Below are positions 8,386 through 16,693 of a stretch of 64,000 bases of DNA, one piece after another. The stretch spans positions 930,001 to 994,000 of the forward strand of contig NZ_CP139302.1 in assembly GCF_034092375.1 (NCBI RefSeq), given 5' to 3'. The notes under the pieces were generated by a model. The model was not told the DNA's origin and did not search any database. It worked only from the letters and a program-made list of their open reading frames with translations. How positions within the stretch are numbered: the first letter of the stretch is position 1; every line of letters starts with the position of its first letter. This stretch comes from Prochlorococcus sp. MIT 1300 (lineage in GTDB: Bacteria > Cyanobacteriota > Cyanobacteriia > PCC-6307 > Cyanobiaceae). Both the position numbers and the translations under genes were made by a program.

Positions 8386-9468
8386 TTGAGCTCACCCCCC
8401 CCTATCCATGGCGGCAATGTTGCCCAAGAAGCCCAAAGATTAGGTTGCAAACCCAATGACCTTTTAGATGCAAGCGCATCAATCGTACCTTTCGCTATTC
8501 CCAAGGATCTCAAAAGCTGCCTAAAACAAGCCTTGCATAGGAGTCCTCTAAGAGATTATCCAGATCGAAACTACGAAGAACTACGAAAAGCAATAGCTTC
8601 TTGGCACGGAATAAATCCTAATTTCGTTTTACCTGGCAACGGAGCAGCTGAACTTTTTACCTGGGCAGCACGCGATGCTGCAAGAGAAGGTTTAAGTGGC
8701 TTACCTTCTCCTGGTTTTGCGGACTACAAAAGAGCACTTCGTTGCTGGCATGGTACATATCAAAACGAAGAATTACCTCTTTCTTGGCCAGAGGAATTCC
8801 CACAGCCCTTTCCAATAACACCAAATACAGAGGTGTTATGGATAACTAATCCCCATAATCCAACAGGCCAACTGTGGAGTAAACAATCCATCATTCCATT
8901 AGTTGAAAAATACAAACTGGTAATTTGCGATGAGGCATTTCTACCCTTGGCTCCAGTAGGCGAAAAACAATCACTGATACCATTTACAGAAATGTGCCCC
9001 AATCTAATTGTCATTAGAAGCCTCACAAAACTCTTTGGGATAGCAGGCTTAAGGCTTGGATATGTAGTTAGCAATGAGAAGCGTCTACACCATTGGCGAG
9101 AATCTCGAGACCCATGGCCAGTCAATGGATTAGCCATGACTGCAGGGGAAATGCTTATGAAAGACACCGCTGGCCTTCAAAAGTGGCTAAAAAAAGTACA
9201 TAATTGGGTTCTCCAAGAAGGCAGCTGGTGTCAACGTAAATTCAAACAAATCCCTGGGATTACTCCACATCCATCATCTACTAATTTCTTCTTAATAGAA
9301 AGTCAACATTCACTAGTTTCACTCAGAGAAGAACTTGCACAGAGACACATTCTACTTCGTGATTGTCGGTCATTTAACAAGCTTGGAGGAAACTGGCTGC
9401 GAGTAAGTCTTCAAAATAGAAAAGGAAATAAGAAGATTCATAAAGCAATTAGAGGTCTACTTACTTAA
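8386..9468 (+). CDS. cobD: CobD-like threonine-phosphate decarboxylase / class I aminotransferase
   Basis: PLP enzyme of the HisC/CobD group, probably making aminopropanol phosphate for the cobalamin (or pseudocobalamin) side chain. Visible are the N-terminal HGGN motif typical of Cob[13 protein letters not shown], the cofactor region CDEAF, and [15 protein letters not shown] with the PLP lysine. The only start matching homologous N termini is TTG at 8386, immediately before a run of eight C (8395-8402). HisC activity is less likely because another hisC is at 23929. The 3' end overlaps convergent murG by 8 bases. Confidence 0.75.
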   Translation: MSSPPPIHGGNVAQEAQRLGCKPNDLLDASASIVPFAIPKDLKSCLKQALHRSPLRDYPDRNYEELRKAIASWHGINPNFVLPGNGAAELFTWAARDAAREGLSGLPSPGFADYKRALRCWHGTYQNEELPLSWPEEFPQPFPITPNTEVLWITNPHNPTGQLWSKQSIIPLVEKYKLVICDEAFLPLAPVGEKQSLIPFTEMCPNLIVIRSLTKLFGIAGLRLGYVVSNEKRLHHWRESRDPWPVNGLAMTAGEMLMKDTAGLQKWLKKVHNWVLQEGSWCQRKFKQIPGITPHPSSTNFFLIESQHSLVSLREELAQRHILLRDCRSFNKLGGNWLRVSLQNRKGNKKIHKAIRGLLT

Positions 9469-10534
9469 ATTCCGTAACCAAATTAATCAATCTTTGTTGT
9501 GCATCAGCAATTGCAAATTGCTTCATAGCCCTACTCATTGGAATCAATGGATCAGACATATTCTCAACCTTATTCAAGCGTACTTGCAACAATCTCCAAA
9601 CGGTTTTGCTGAGGGCATCTTCCCCAGGTAAATGTTGATGAATTATCACTGCAGCTCCTGTCTCTGCAGCACACATAGCATTTACTTCTTGATGCTGATC
9701 AGTTGCATATGGATATGGAACCAAAATAGCTGGAGTACCCGATATAGCTAATTCACTGAGGCTCCCTGCCCCTGCCCTACTAATAGCAAGATCAGCGTGT
9801 TGAAACAAACCAGGGATTTCATATGTAAAGGTTTTTTCTACAAAATTGGGATTACTTAACTGGCAAAGCTCATGATCATTCTCACCAGTTATATGAACAA
9901 CACGGCAACCTGCATCTAACAAAGAAGCAAAAAGAGGTCGAACCATTTTATTGAGCCCCAAAGCACCTTGACTACCTCCAATAATTACCAACAAAGGTCC
10001 TTCCCCAACAGGAACCCAGATTGGCAACGGCTGAGGCGACAGAAACTTTTCTCTAACAGGAGTACCTGTTAGAACAGGATGACAATTCTTCAGTTTGCTA
10101 CCTGCCAACGGCAAGCCAATAGCAACTGATTGGCACAAACCTGCCATCAACCGAGTAACGCGACCTGGGATAGCGTTTGATTCATGCAATACAACAGGTA
10201 TCCCACAAAACCATGCAGCAAGAATTGCTGGTGCAGCAATATATCCACCAGTAGTGAAGACCACCTCAATACGATGTCTTCGCAAAAAAAACATCACACT
10301 CCCACTCGCTAAAAGCAACTGAAAAAACTGGCTAAAGCGACGAACTCCCTTACCATGCAGGCCGCCTGCTCGAACAGTTAACAGCTGATAACTATCTGGG
10401 ACTAAACTTGTTTCAAGCCTATCTGGAACGCCAAGCCAACTGACTGTCCAAGACGAGGGCAAGGCCTTCGCCACGGCAAGGGCTGGGAAAATGTGTCCAC
10501 CAGTCCCACTTGCGGCAATAAGAAGCCTGGGCAT
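9461..10534 (-). CDS. murG: UDP-GlcNAc:lipid I N-acetylglucosaminyltransferase
   Basis: Adds GlcNAc to lipid I to give lipid II at the inner face of the membrane. The 357-residue protein has the N-terminal GT-B motif [15 protein letters not shown], the second domain [10 protein letters not shown], and the nucleotide-sugar region [33 protein letters not shown]. All are MurG hallmarks. ATG at 10534 is used. It is divergent from the secreted unknown, with only 44 bases between starts. No other mur genes are adjacent. Confidence 0.96.
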   Translation of the reverse strand: MPRLLIAASGTGGHIFPALAVAKALPSSWTVSWLGVPDRLETSLVPDSYQLLTVRAGGLHGKGVRRFSQFFQLLLASGSVMFFLRRHRIEVVFTTGGYIAAPAILAAWFCGIPVVLHESNAIPGRVTRLMAGLCQSVAIGLPLAGSKLKNCHPVLTGTPVREKFLSPQPLPIWVPVGEGPLLVIIGGSQGALGLNKMVRPLFASLLDAGCRVVHITGENDHELCQLSNPNFVEKTFTYEIPGLFQHADLAISRAGAGSLSELAISGTPAILVPYPYATDQHQEVNAMCAAETGAAVIIHQHLPGEDALSKTVWRLLQVRLNKVENMSDPLIPMSRAMKQFAIADAQQRLINLVTEFK

Positions 10535-10578
10535 TTACCTCATCACAAAGATTTGCCGCTTAACTTATCTGGATTGCA

Positions 10579-11334
10579 ATGACTTACAAAGTGCACCAGC
10601 GACTGCAATTAATACTCGGCTCATTATTCCTAGCTACTGTTCTGGCAGTCAATCCCACTTCTACACGCGGGGAGGACTTTGAAACACTCAAGAACCGTCT
10701 TGAAAAGGCACTTTCCAACCCAAGCTCACAAACGTCAAAAGGGCTACTTTCAAGAGAGTTATCTGCTGAGCTCGAGAGCAAATATCGCAACTTCCTAGCT
10801 CGCTTCCCTAATTCAAACTGGATTATAAAAAGATCTCCAGATCTTGAGGACGGTAGAAAAATGGTTGAAATCCTTATTAAAGGAAAACAATATTCAAAAC
10901 ACCAGGAATACACTTTAGAAGCGACTCAAAAGATTGCATTTAGAAGCAATGGCAATCAAATTATTAACCAAGAGATTCTCCATGAGCAATCAGTACTGCG
11001 AAGTAATGATAATAAACTTTCTATAAGTTTATTAATTCCAGACGAAGTACTAACTGGAACTAAATATGACGTAGATATCATTTTTGACAAGCCTCTAGGC
11101 AGAGCAATTGTTGCCGGTGGCTTAATTGCGCTTAGCGAGGATGAGGTTCGCAACCAAGTAAACCCTGTCATTGAAATTTCCCCAATGGCAGGAGGCGGAT
11201 TATTCAAATCAGTACAAGCTCCTATCACTCCAGGGGTGCAAACCTGGTCAGCGCTGTTAACTCATCCAGATGGAATCATTTCAGTAACTAAACGAGTACG
11301 TGTTGTGACAACTCCAAGGGGTATATCTCCTTGA
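10579..11334 (+). CDS. Hypothetical exported protein
   Basis: 251 residues of unknown function. The N terminus has basic residues then a hydrophobic run LILGSLFLATVLA ending near a possible cleavage site around residue 30, so export is likely. The mature part is mostly beta-like with no Cys and no catalytic motif I recognise. A conserved-looking stretch EISPMAGGGLFKSVQAPITPG precedes a C-terminal immunoglobulin-like strand pattern. It faces murG divergently. It is probably a lineage-conserved picocyanobacterial protein, which is inference. Confidence 0.6.
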   Translation: MTYKVHQRLQLILGSLFLATVLAVNPTSTRGEDFETLKNRLEKALSNPSSQTSKGLLSRELSAELESKYRNFLARFPNSNWIIKRSPDLEDGRKMVEILIKGKQYSKHQEYTLEATQKIAFRSNGNQIINQEILHEQSVLRSNDNKLSISLLIPDEVLTGTKYDVDIIFDKPLGRAIVAGGLIALSEDEVRNQVNPVIEISPMAGGGLFKSVQAPITPGVQTWSALLTHPDGIISVTKRVRVVTTPRGISP

Positions 11335-11463
11335 TACTTGTACAAAAGAAACCTACAAATAAATATCTAGAACAAGTGGCAGACAATTATCAATTAGGAT
11401 TGATCTGTAAGCACATTAAGCAAGCCAACTTATTATAGAAGGTATTAATTTAGAAACTTACTT

Positions 11464-12672
11464 TTAAGAGGCATCATCTAGTGCCGATACTCCAGGGAGC
11501 ACTTTCCCTTCAAGCAACTCTAGACTAGCCCCTCCGCCTGTAGAAATGTGTGACATCTTTTCAGCCAACCCTGCCTTTTCTACAGCAGCTACAGAATCTC
11601 CACCTCCAATAATCGTGCAACAGCCTTTTGTACCTATTTCAGCAAGAGTATTGGCTATAGCGTTAGTCCCAGCAGCAAACTTGTCAAATTCAAAGACTCC
11701 CATGGGACCATTCCAAATAACAGTTTGACAATCAGCTAAAGCATCTTGAAAAGCCTTCACTGAATCTGGTCCAATATCTAATCCCATCCAGCCATCTGGT
11801 ATCGAATCAATTGAGGCAGTTTGACTATTTGCATCAGGGGAAAAGTTATCTGCCAAAATAACATCATTAGGTAGTAATAATTGAACACCTTTTGCTTTGG
11901 CCTTTTCTTCAAGCTCTTTAGCCAAATCAAGCTTATCTTCTTCAACTAGACTCTTGCCAACTGAAAGGCCACGTGCCTTATAAAAAGTAAATATCATCCC
12001 TCCTCCTATGAGGACCTTGTCACACTTATCTATCAAAGATTCAAGAACACCTATCTTACTACTTACTTTTGAGCCCCCAACAATTGCTGCTAAAGGGCGT
12101 TTGGGCTCATCAACAGCTCCTTGAAGGTACTGAAGTTCTTTCTCCATTAGATAACCAGCCACACTTGGACTCAGGAATTTGGCCACACCCTCAGTCGAGG
12201 CATGAGCTCTATGAGCTGCTCCAAAAGCATCATTCACATATACCTGTGCAAGGCTGGCAAGTTGCTTAGCAAAGTCAACATCATTCTTTTCTTCTTCCGC
12301 AAAAAACCTCACATTCTCCAAAAGCACTACATCTCCATCTTTCATCGAATTGACCTTTGACTGAGCATCACCACCAACACAGCTTTCTGTCTTAACAACC
12401 GGTTTTCCTAATAAATCACTCAATCGTGCAGCAACTGGTGTTAACCGCATAGCTTCATTAACCTTTCCTTTGGGACGGCCAAAATGAGCTGAAAGAATCA
12501 CCTGTGATCCTTTCTCAACAAGATCTTGAATTGTCGGCAATGCTGCTCTAATACGAGTGTCATCAGTTATTAAGCCTGAATCGTTTAAAGGTACGTTGAA
12601 GTCAACTCGCACTAAGACACGCTTTCCGCGTAAATCAACTGCTTTAAGGCTAGACAGAGAGCGCTTGGCCAT
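11464..12672 (-). CDS. pgk: Phosphoglycerate kinase
   Basis: Interconverts 1,3-bisphosphoglycerate and 3-phosphoglycerate for the Calvin cycle and glycolysis. ATG at 12672 gives [28 protein letters not shown] (shown in part by [10 protein letters not shown]) and 402 residues, the normal length. Upstream in-frame codons would add 27 unrelated residues and are rejected. Other motifs are [44 protein letters not shown] and [13 protein letters not shown] (ATP site). It is divergent from the usp gene. Confidence 0.96.
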   Translation of the reverse strand: MAKRSLSSLKAVDLRGKRVLVRVDFNVPLNDSGLITDDTRIRAALPTIQDLVEKGSQVILSAHFGRPKGKVNEAMRLTPVAARLSDLLGKPVVKTESCVGGDAQSKVNSMKDGDVVLLENVRFFAEEEKNDVDFAKQLASLAQVYVNDAFGAAHRAHASTEGVAKFLSPSVAGYLMEKELQYLQGAVDEPKRPLAAIVGGSKVSSKIGVLESLIDKCDKVLIGGGMIFTFYKARGLSVGKSLVEEDKLDLAKELEEKAKAKGVQLLLPNDVILADNFSPDANSQTASIDSIPDGWMGLDIGPDSVKAFQDALADCQTVIWNGPMGVFEFDKFAAGTNAIANTLAEIGTKGCCTIIGGGDSVAAVEKAGLAEKMSHISTGGGASLELLEGKVLPGVSALDDAS

Positions 12673-12806
12673 GAGAATTTTTGAGAACAATATCAAACGC
12701 GCTGAGACTAACCCTTGGGCGGAATTATTTGGAATAGCTGAAAGGAAGGCCAATCTTTCCAGACTGAGCTAGTAAGCAATTAAGTCCTGGCATAACAAGG
12801 ATCTCA

Positions 12807-13190
12807 ATGTTCGAAACCATTCTTTTCCCAATTGATCAGAGCAGGCAGGCTATTGAAACTGCTTGTAAAGCCTTAGAACTGGCTAGAAAAGATGGGAGCC
12901 ACTTAACAATCCTTTCCGTTGTTGAGCCTGATAGCGCAGAAGTCAATACTTCTGAATCAGTTTCCGCACTTTTAGCAAGTGTTCGAGAAAAATTTGAACA
13001 AGGAGGCGTCTCATGTGATGCAATCGAACGCAAAGGTAAGCCTGCGTTTGTGATCTGCGATGTAGCTGATGAACTAAATGTAGATTTAATTATTATGGGA
13101 ACAAGAGGGATCAATATCGAAGGCAAAACTGAAAGCACAGCTTCAAAAGTGATACAACTGGCACCATGTCCAGTTCTTGTAGTGCCGTGA
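12807..13190 (+). CDS. Universal stress protein family (UspA)
   Basis: 127-residue single USP domain. It starts ETILFPIDQS and has the late motif IIMGTRGINIEGKTESTASKVI and ends CPVLVVP, the classic last strand. The usual ATP-binding pattern G-2x-G-9x-G(S/T) is present except that the last Gly is Thr, so nucleotide binding is uncertain. It is the first gene of an overlapping set with rbgA and rluD. Its stop TGA lies in a GTGA overlap with the next gene. Confidence 0.85.
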   Translation: MFETILFPIDQSRQAIETACKALELARKDGSHLTILSVVEPDSAEVNTSESVSALLASVREKFEQGGVSCDAIERKGKPAFVICDVADELNVDLIIMGTRGINIEGKTESTASKVIQLAPCPVLVVP

Positions 13191-14053
13191 GCACTCCAGC
13201 AATACAGTGGTATCCAGGCCACATAGCCAAGGCAGAGCAACAACTTAAATATCAACTTGAAAAAGTTGATCTAGTTATTGAAGTGAGGGATGCACGTATA
13301 CCTATCTCAACATCTCATCCTCATCTCGATCGGTGGATTCAAAACAAGAAACATCTCCTAGTTATCAACCGTCGAGACATGATCACGCCTGAAGCAATGA
13401 AAGCTTGGGACGAATGGTTCCGCCATGAGACTCTCCTACAGCCTTGGTGGTGTGATGCAAAATCGGGAACAGGAACAAAGCAATTACTTCAAGCTGCAAT
13501 CAAAGCAGGAAGTCAACTCAATCAACGCAGAATGAGACGGGGCATGCGCCCAAGAGCCGTAAGAGCTCTAACTCTCGGCTTCCCAAATGTTGGTAAATCT
13601 GCATTAATCAATCGACTAGTAGGTCAAAAAGTCGTAGCCAGTGCAAGAAAAGCTGGAGTTACCCGAAGTCTTCGCTGGGTACGTCTCGGGAAAGAGCTAG
13701 ATCTGTTAGATGCTCCTGGGGTACTACCCCCTCGTCTAGACAACCAAAAGGCTGCTCTGAGGCTTGCTGTTTGTGATGACATTGGACAAGCTGCCTATGA
13801 CGTGGAGTCAGTAGCTTTGGCATTTTTAAATTTATTGAGCTCCCTACCAGAAAGAAGCTTTAAAGGAGCTCCTCAAGTCGTTCTAGGGAACAGATACGGG
13901 GCTCCATATCCTCAAGAATCCGACCAAGTGCATCAATGGCTTATACAAGTTGCTGCCACCCATACATCGGGAGATACGGCAAGGATGGCTCAGAGGCTGC
14001 TTGATGACTTTAGAAAAACATTACTGGGGGCAATCTCCCTTGAATTGCCGTGA
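13187..14053 (+). CDS. rbgA: Ribosome biogenesis GTPase RbgA/YlqF
   Basis: Circularly permuted GTPase needed for late 50S assembly. Order of motifs is G4 (NRRDM at about residue 63), G5 (DAKSGTG), then G1 (GFPNVGKSALINRL) and G3 (DAPGVLPP), the expected permutation. The N terminus STPAIQWYPGHIAKAEQQL is diagnostic. The start is set at GTG 13187, which overlaps the usp stop as GTGA; ATG at 13166 would add seven residues. It overlaps the next gene by four bases. The neighbour makes rRNA pseudouridines, fitting a ribosome-assembly unit. Confidence 0.9.
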   Translation: MSTPAIQWYPGHIAKAEQQLKYQLEKVDLVIEVRDARIPISTSHPHLDRWIQNKKHLLVINRRDMITPEAMKAWDEWFRHETLLQPWWCDAKSGTGTKQLLQAAIKAGSQLNQRRMRRGMRPRAVRALTLGFPNVGKSALINRLVGQKVVASARKAGVTRSLRWVRLGKELDLLDAPGVLPPRLDNQKAALRLAVCDDIGQAAYDVESVALAFLNLLSSLPERSFKGAPQVVLGNRYGAPYPQESDQVHQWLIQVAATHTSGDTARMAQRLLDDFRKTLLGAISLELP

Positions 14054-15051
14054 ACCTCACAAACTCCCATCACACTGCCTTTGGAGAAGGAGAGGGACAA
14101 CTACTCAAACTCCACTATCCAAAGCCATTGCCAATGAGATTAGATAGATGGCTAGTAAGCCAAAGGAAAGAACAAAGTCGAGCCAGGATTCAAAAGTTCA
14201 TTACTGCCGGTTTTGTTCTTGTTAACGGCGTCACAGGTAAAGCCAAAACCCCTCTTCATCAAGGAGACGAGGTGTTGCTGTGGATGCCACCACCAGAACC
14301 CTTAGAACACCTCAAGCCTCAAGAAATGAAGCTAGATGTGCTTTTTGAAGACTCACATCTCATCGTGATCAACAAAACAGCTGGGCTGACAGTTCATCCT
14401 GCACCTGGTAATAAAGATGGGACCTTGGTAAACGGTCTCTTACATCACTGCAAAGATTTGCCAGGGATCGGTGGTGAACTTCGACCTGGGATAGTGCATC
14501 GGCTAGATAAAGACACGACAGGTTGTATTGTTGTCGCCAAAAGTCAAGAAGCACTAGTAAAACTACAACTTCAAATTCAAAAGAGAATCGCATCAAGAAA
14601 CTACTTAGCCATAGTCCACGGGGCCCCGACAGAAGAAAAAGGAACAATTTCAGGGGCAATAGGACGCCATCCAATAGACCGAAAGAAATACGCAGTTGTT
14701 AATGAGGAAAAGGGTAGAAAAGCAATTACTCACTGGCATCTTATCGAGAGACTTGGTGATTATTCCCTACTAGGGTTTAAATTAGACACTGGAAGAACTC
14801 ACCAAATCCGTGTACATTGTGCACACATAGGGCATCCTATTCTGGGAGACATTACTTATAGCCGCTGCAAAAAACTGCCAATACCTCTCAAAGGCCAAGT
14901 ATTGCATGCAATAAAACTTGAATTAGATCATCCTGCAAATAAAAATCGAATGAAGTTCGAGGCTCCACTGCCTGAATATTTTCAACATTTGATTGACCTG
15001 TTACGCAAAAGATATCAATCAACCATTTACCAAAGGGACTCTAGGGCATGA
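14050..15051 (+). CDS. rluD: RluD-family 23S rRNA pseudouridine synthase
   Basis: Converts uridines in 23S rRNA to pseudouridine. An N-terminal S4 domain (RLDRWLVSQRKEQSRARIQKF, VLVNG) is followed by the catalytic core VHRLDKDTTGCIVVAKS, containing the essential Asp, and RTHQIRVHCAHIGHPILGD. GTG at 14050 overlaps rbgA as GTGA; an internal ATG near the S4 domain (about codon 29) is an alternative start. Exact target uridines cannot be read from sequence. Its 3' end overlaps the convergent ABC gene by 33 bases. Confidence 0.9.
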   Translation: MNLTNSHHTAFGEGEGQLLKLHYPKPLPMRLDRWLVSQRKEQSRARIQKFITAGFVLVNGVTGKAKTPLHQGDEVLLWMPPPEPLEHLKPQEMKLDVLFEDSHLIVINKTAGLTVHPAPGNKDGTLVNGLLHHCKDLPGIGGELRPGIVHRLDKDTTGCIVVAKSQEALVKLQLQIQKRIASRNYLAIVHGAPTEEKGTISGAIGRHPIDRKKYAVVNEEKGRKAITHWHLIERLGDYSLLGFKLDTGRTHQIRVHCAHIGHPILGDITYSRCKKLPIPLKGQVLHAIKLELDHPANKNRMKFEAPLPEYFQHLIDLLRKRYQSTIYQRDSRA

Positions 15052-16638
15052 GGCCAACAATTTCTGCGTAACCAAATTTCGAGGTGATTTAAGCACCAGA
15101 TCTGCAGGCCCTTCTTCAACAACTTTGCCCTTATCTAAAACAATAATACGATGGCAAAAACTGGCTGCAACTACTAAATCATGGGTTATGAACAACACTG
15201 CCAAACCAAGCTCTTTCTGGATTTTCCCTAACAACCTTAATACATCCATTTGTATTATCGAATCCAACATACTTATACTTTCGTCGCAAATAAGGACTTT
15301 AGGATTTAGAGCCAATGCCCTTGCTATAGATACACGTTGCTGCTGACCACCTGAAAGTTCTCTAGGGAAACGATTCTGATATTCCTCAACTGGACTCAGT
15401 CCAACCTGTTCAAGAAGTTCGCGTGCTCTTTCCTTAGCTTGAACAACGCTACACAAATTGTGAATCAATAAAGGATCAGCTACTGCCTCCGCGATGGTCA
15501 TCTTGGGATTCAGGCAAGCAGATGGATCCTGAAAGACCATCTGCAAAGCCATGCGAGCATTTCTCAAAGCCTTTCCCTTCAAACGAAATAAATCCTTGCC
15601 TAGAAGATTTACTCGCCCCCCTCTTAAAGGCTCAAGTCCTATCAAAGTTCTACAAAGGGTGCTTTTGCCGCAGCCCGATGCCCCTACTACTCCAAGACAC
15701 TCGCCTGCATGAAGATCAAAAGTTACAACCTCAACTGCCTTGAACCATTTTGGGGCCCATGGCCAACCGCCCTGCGGATACCAACACCTCAGACCCTCCA
15801 CTTCTAAAACAGTTCTGGAAGCATTTGCATTTGGTTTAGAAACAAAAATGCCTTCTCTCTCTCGTGCAGCCTTAACCAATCTCTTCGCAGTATCAGATTG
15901 AGGAGCTAAAAGAAGATCTTGAGTTTTGCTTTTCTCAACAACCTTGCCATTAGCAATTATTGCCAGTTGTTCACACCACCTATTAGCAATTGCCAAGTCA
16001 TGCGTTATTAAAAGAAGCGCACTGCCCAGTTCAATGCATAAGCTCTTAAGTTCTAACATCACCTGATTGGCGACAGCAACATCAAGGCTGGTTGTGGGCT
16101 CATCAGCAATTACGAGAGAGGGACTTAAAGCAATCGCCAAAGCGATAGCAAGTCTCTGTCGCATACCACCACTAAATTCATGAGGATATGAATTAAATCG
16201 ATTAGTCCCTATTTTGACTTTGTCTAGTAATTCCTGAGCTTTTCGCTCTCTCCAACTGCGGTCAGTTTCTGGCCGATGTCTACTCAAGGTGTCCAGAAGA
16301 TGTTCTCCTGCGGTCATTAGAGGGTTCAAACGTGTCATTGGGTCTTGATAGACCAAGCCAATTGTTTGACCTCGTACTTTTCTTAGGTTGCTTTCTGTTA
16401 TTGATCTGAAATCAATCCCCGCCACACAGACTTCTCCTTCACATTTAGAACCAGAAGGAAGAAGTCCTAAAAGAGTCCTCGCCAAAGTGCTCTTTCCACA
16501 ACCAGACGGACCAGCTAAAGCCAGGCACTCTCCTTGCGAAACCTGCAAAGTCAAACCATCCAGGGTCCAATCAAGGTTCTTTGGATAGCGCACACGTAGC
16601 TGATTAATTTCTAGTAGCCGCCCTGAGGAATTGGGCAT
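15019..16638 (-). CDS. Fused double ABC transporter ATPase, Dpp/Opp type
   Basis: Two nucleotide-binding domains in one 539-residue chain, similar to YejF or a DppD-DppF fusion, powering import of peptides or nickel-like substrates. Domain 1: GPSGCGKST, FSGGMRQRLA, LVIADEPTTSLD. Domain 2 (from about residue 275): GASGCGKST, LSGGQQQRVS, VLICDESISMLD. Both sets are intact. ATG at 16638 is chosen over TTG at 16650. No permease or binding protein is nearby, so the partner and substrate are unknown. Confidence 0.88.
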   Translation of the reverse strand: MPNSSGRLLEINQLRVRYPKNLDWTLDGLTLQVSQGECLALAGPSGCGKSTLARTLLGLLPSGSKCEGEVCVAGIDFRSITESNLRKVRGQTIGLVYQDPMTRLNPLMTAGEHLLDTLSRHRPETDRSWRERKAQELLDKVKIGTNRFNSYPHEFSGGMRQRLAIALAIALSPSLVIADEPTTSLDVAVANQVMLELKSLCIELGSALLLITHDLAIANRWCEQLAIIANGKVVEKSKTQDLLLAPQSDTAKRLVKAAREREGIFVSKPNANASRTVLEVEGLRCWYPQGGWPWAPKWFKAVEVVTFDLHAGECLGVVGASGCGKSTLCRTLIGLEPLRGGRVNLLGKDLFRLKGKALRNARMALQMVFQDPSACLNPKMTIAEAVADPLLIHNLCSVVQAKERARELLEQVGLSPVEEYQNRFPRELSGGQQQRVSIARALALNPKVLICDESISMLDSIIQMDVLRLLGKIQKELGLAVLFITHDLVVAASFCHRIIVLDKGKVVEEGPADLVLKSPRNLVTQKLLASCPRVPLVNG

Positions 16639-16693
16639 TATCTGTAGCAAGGGGTACTGGATCTGAATACCATAGATTTATCCGAAGGTTCGG

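Noticed and set aside
12673-12753. N-terminal extension of Pgk
   Set aside because: The 27 residues before ATG 12672 are unlike Pgk and take up the divergent promoter region with the usp gene.
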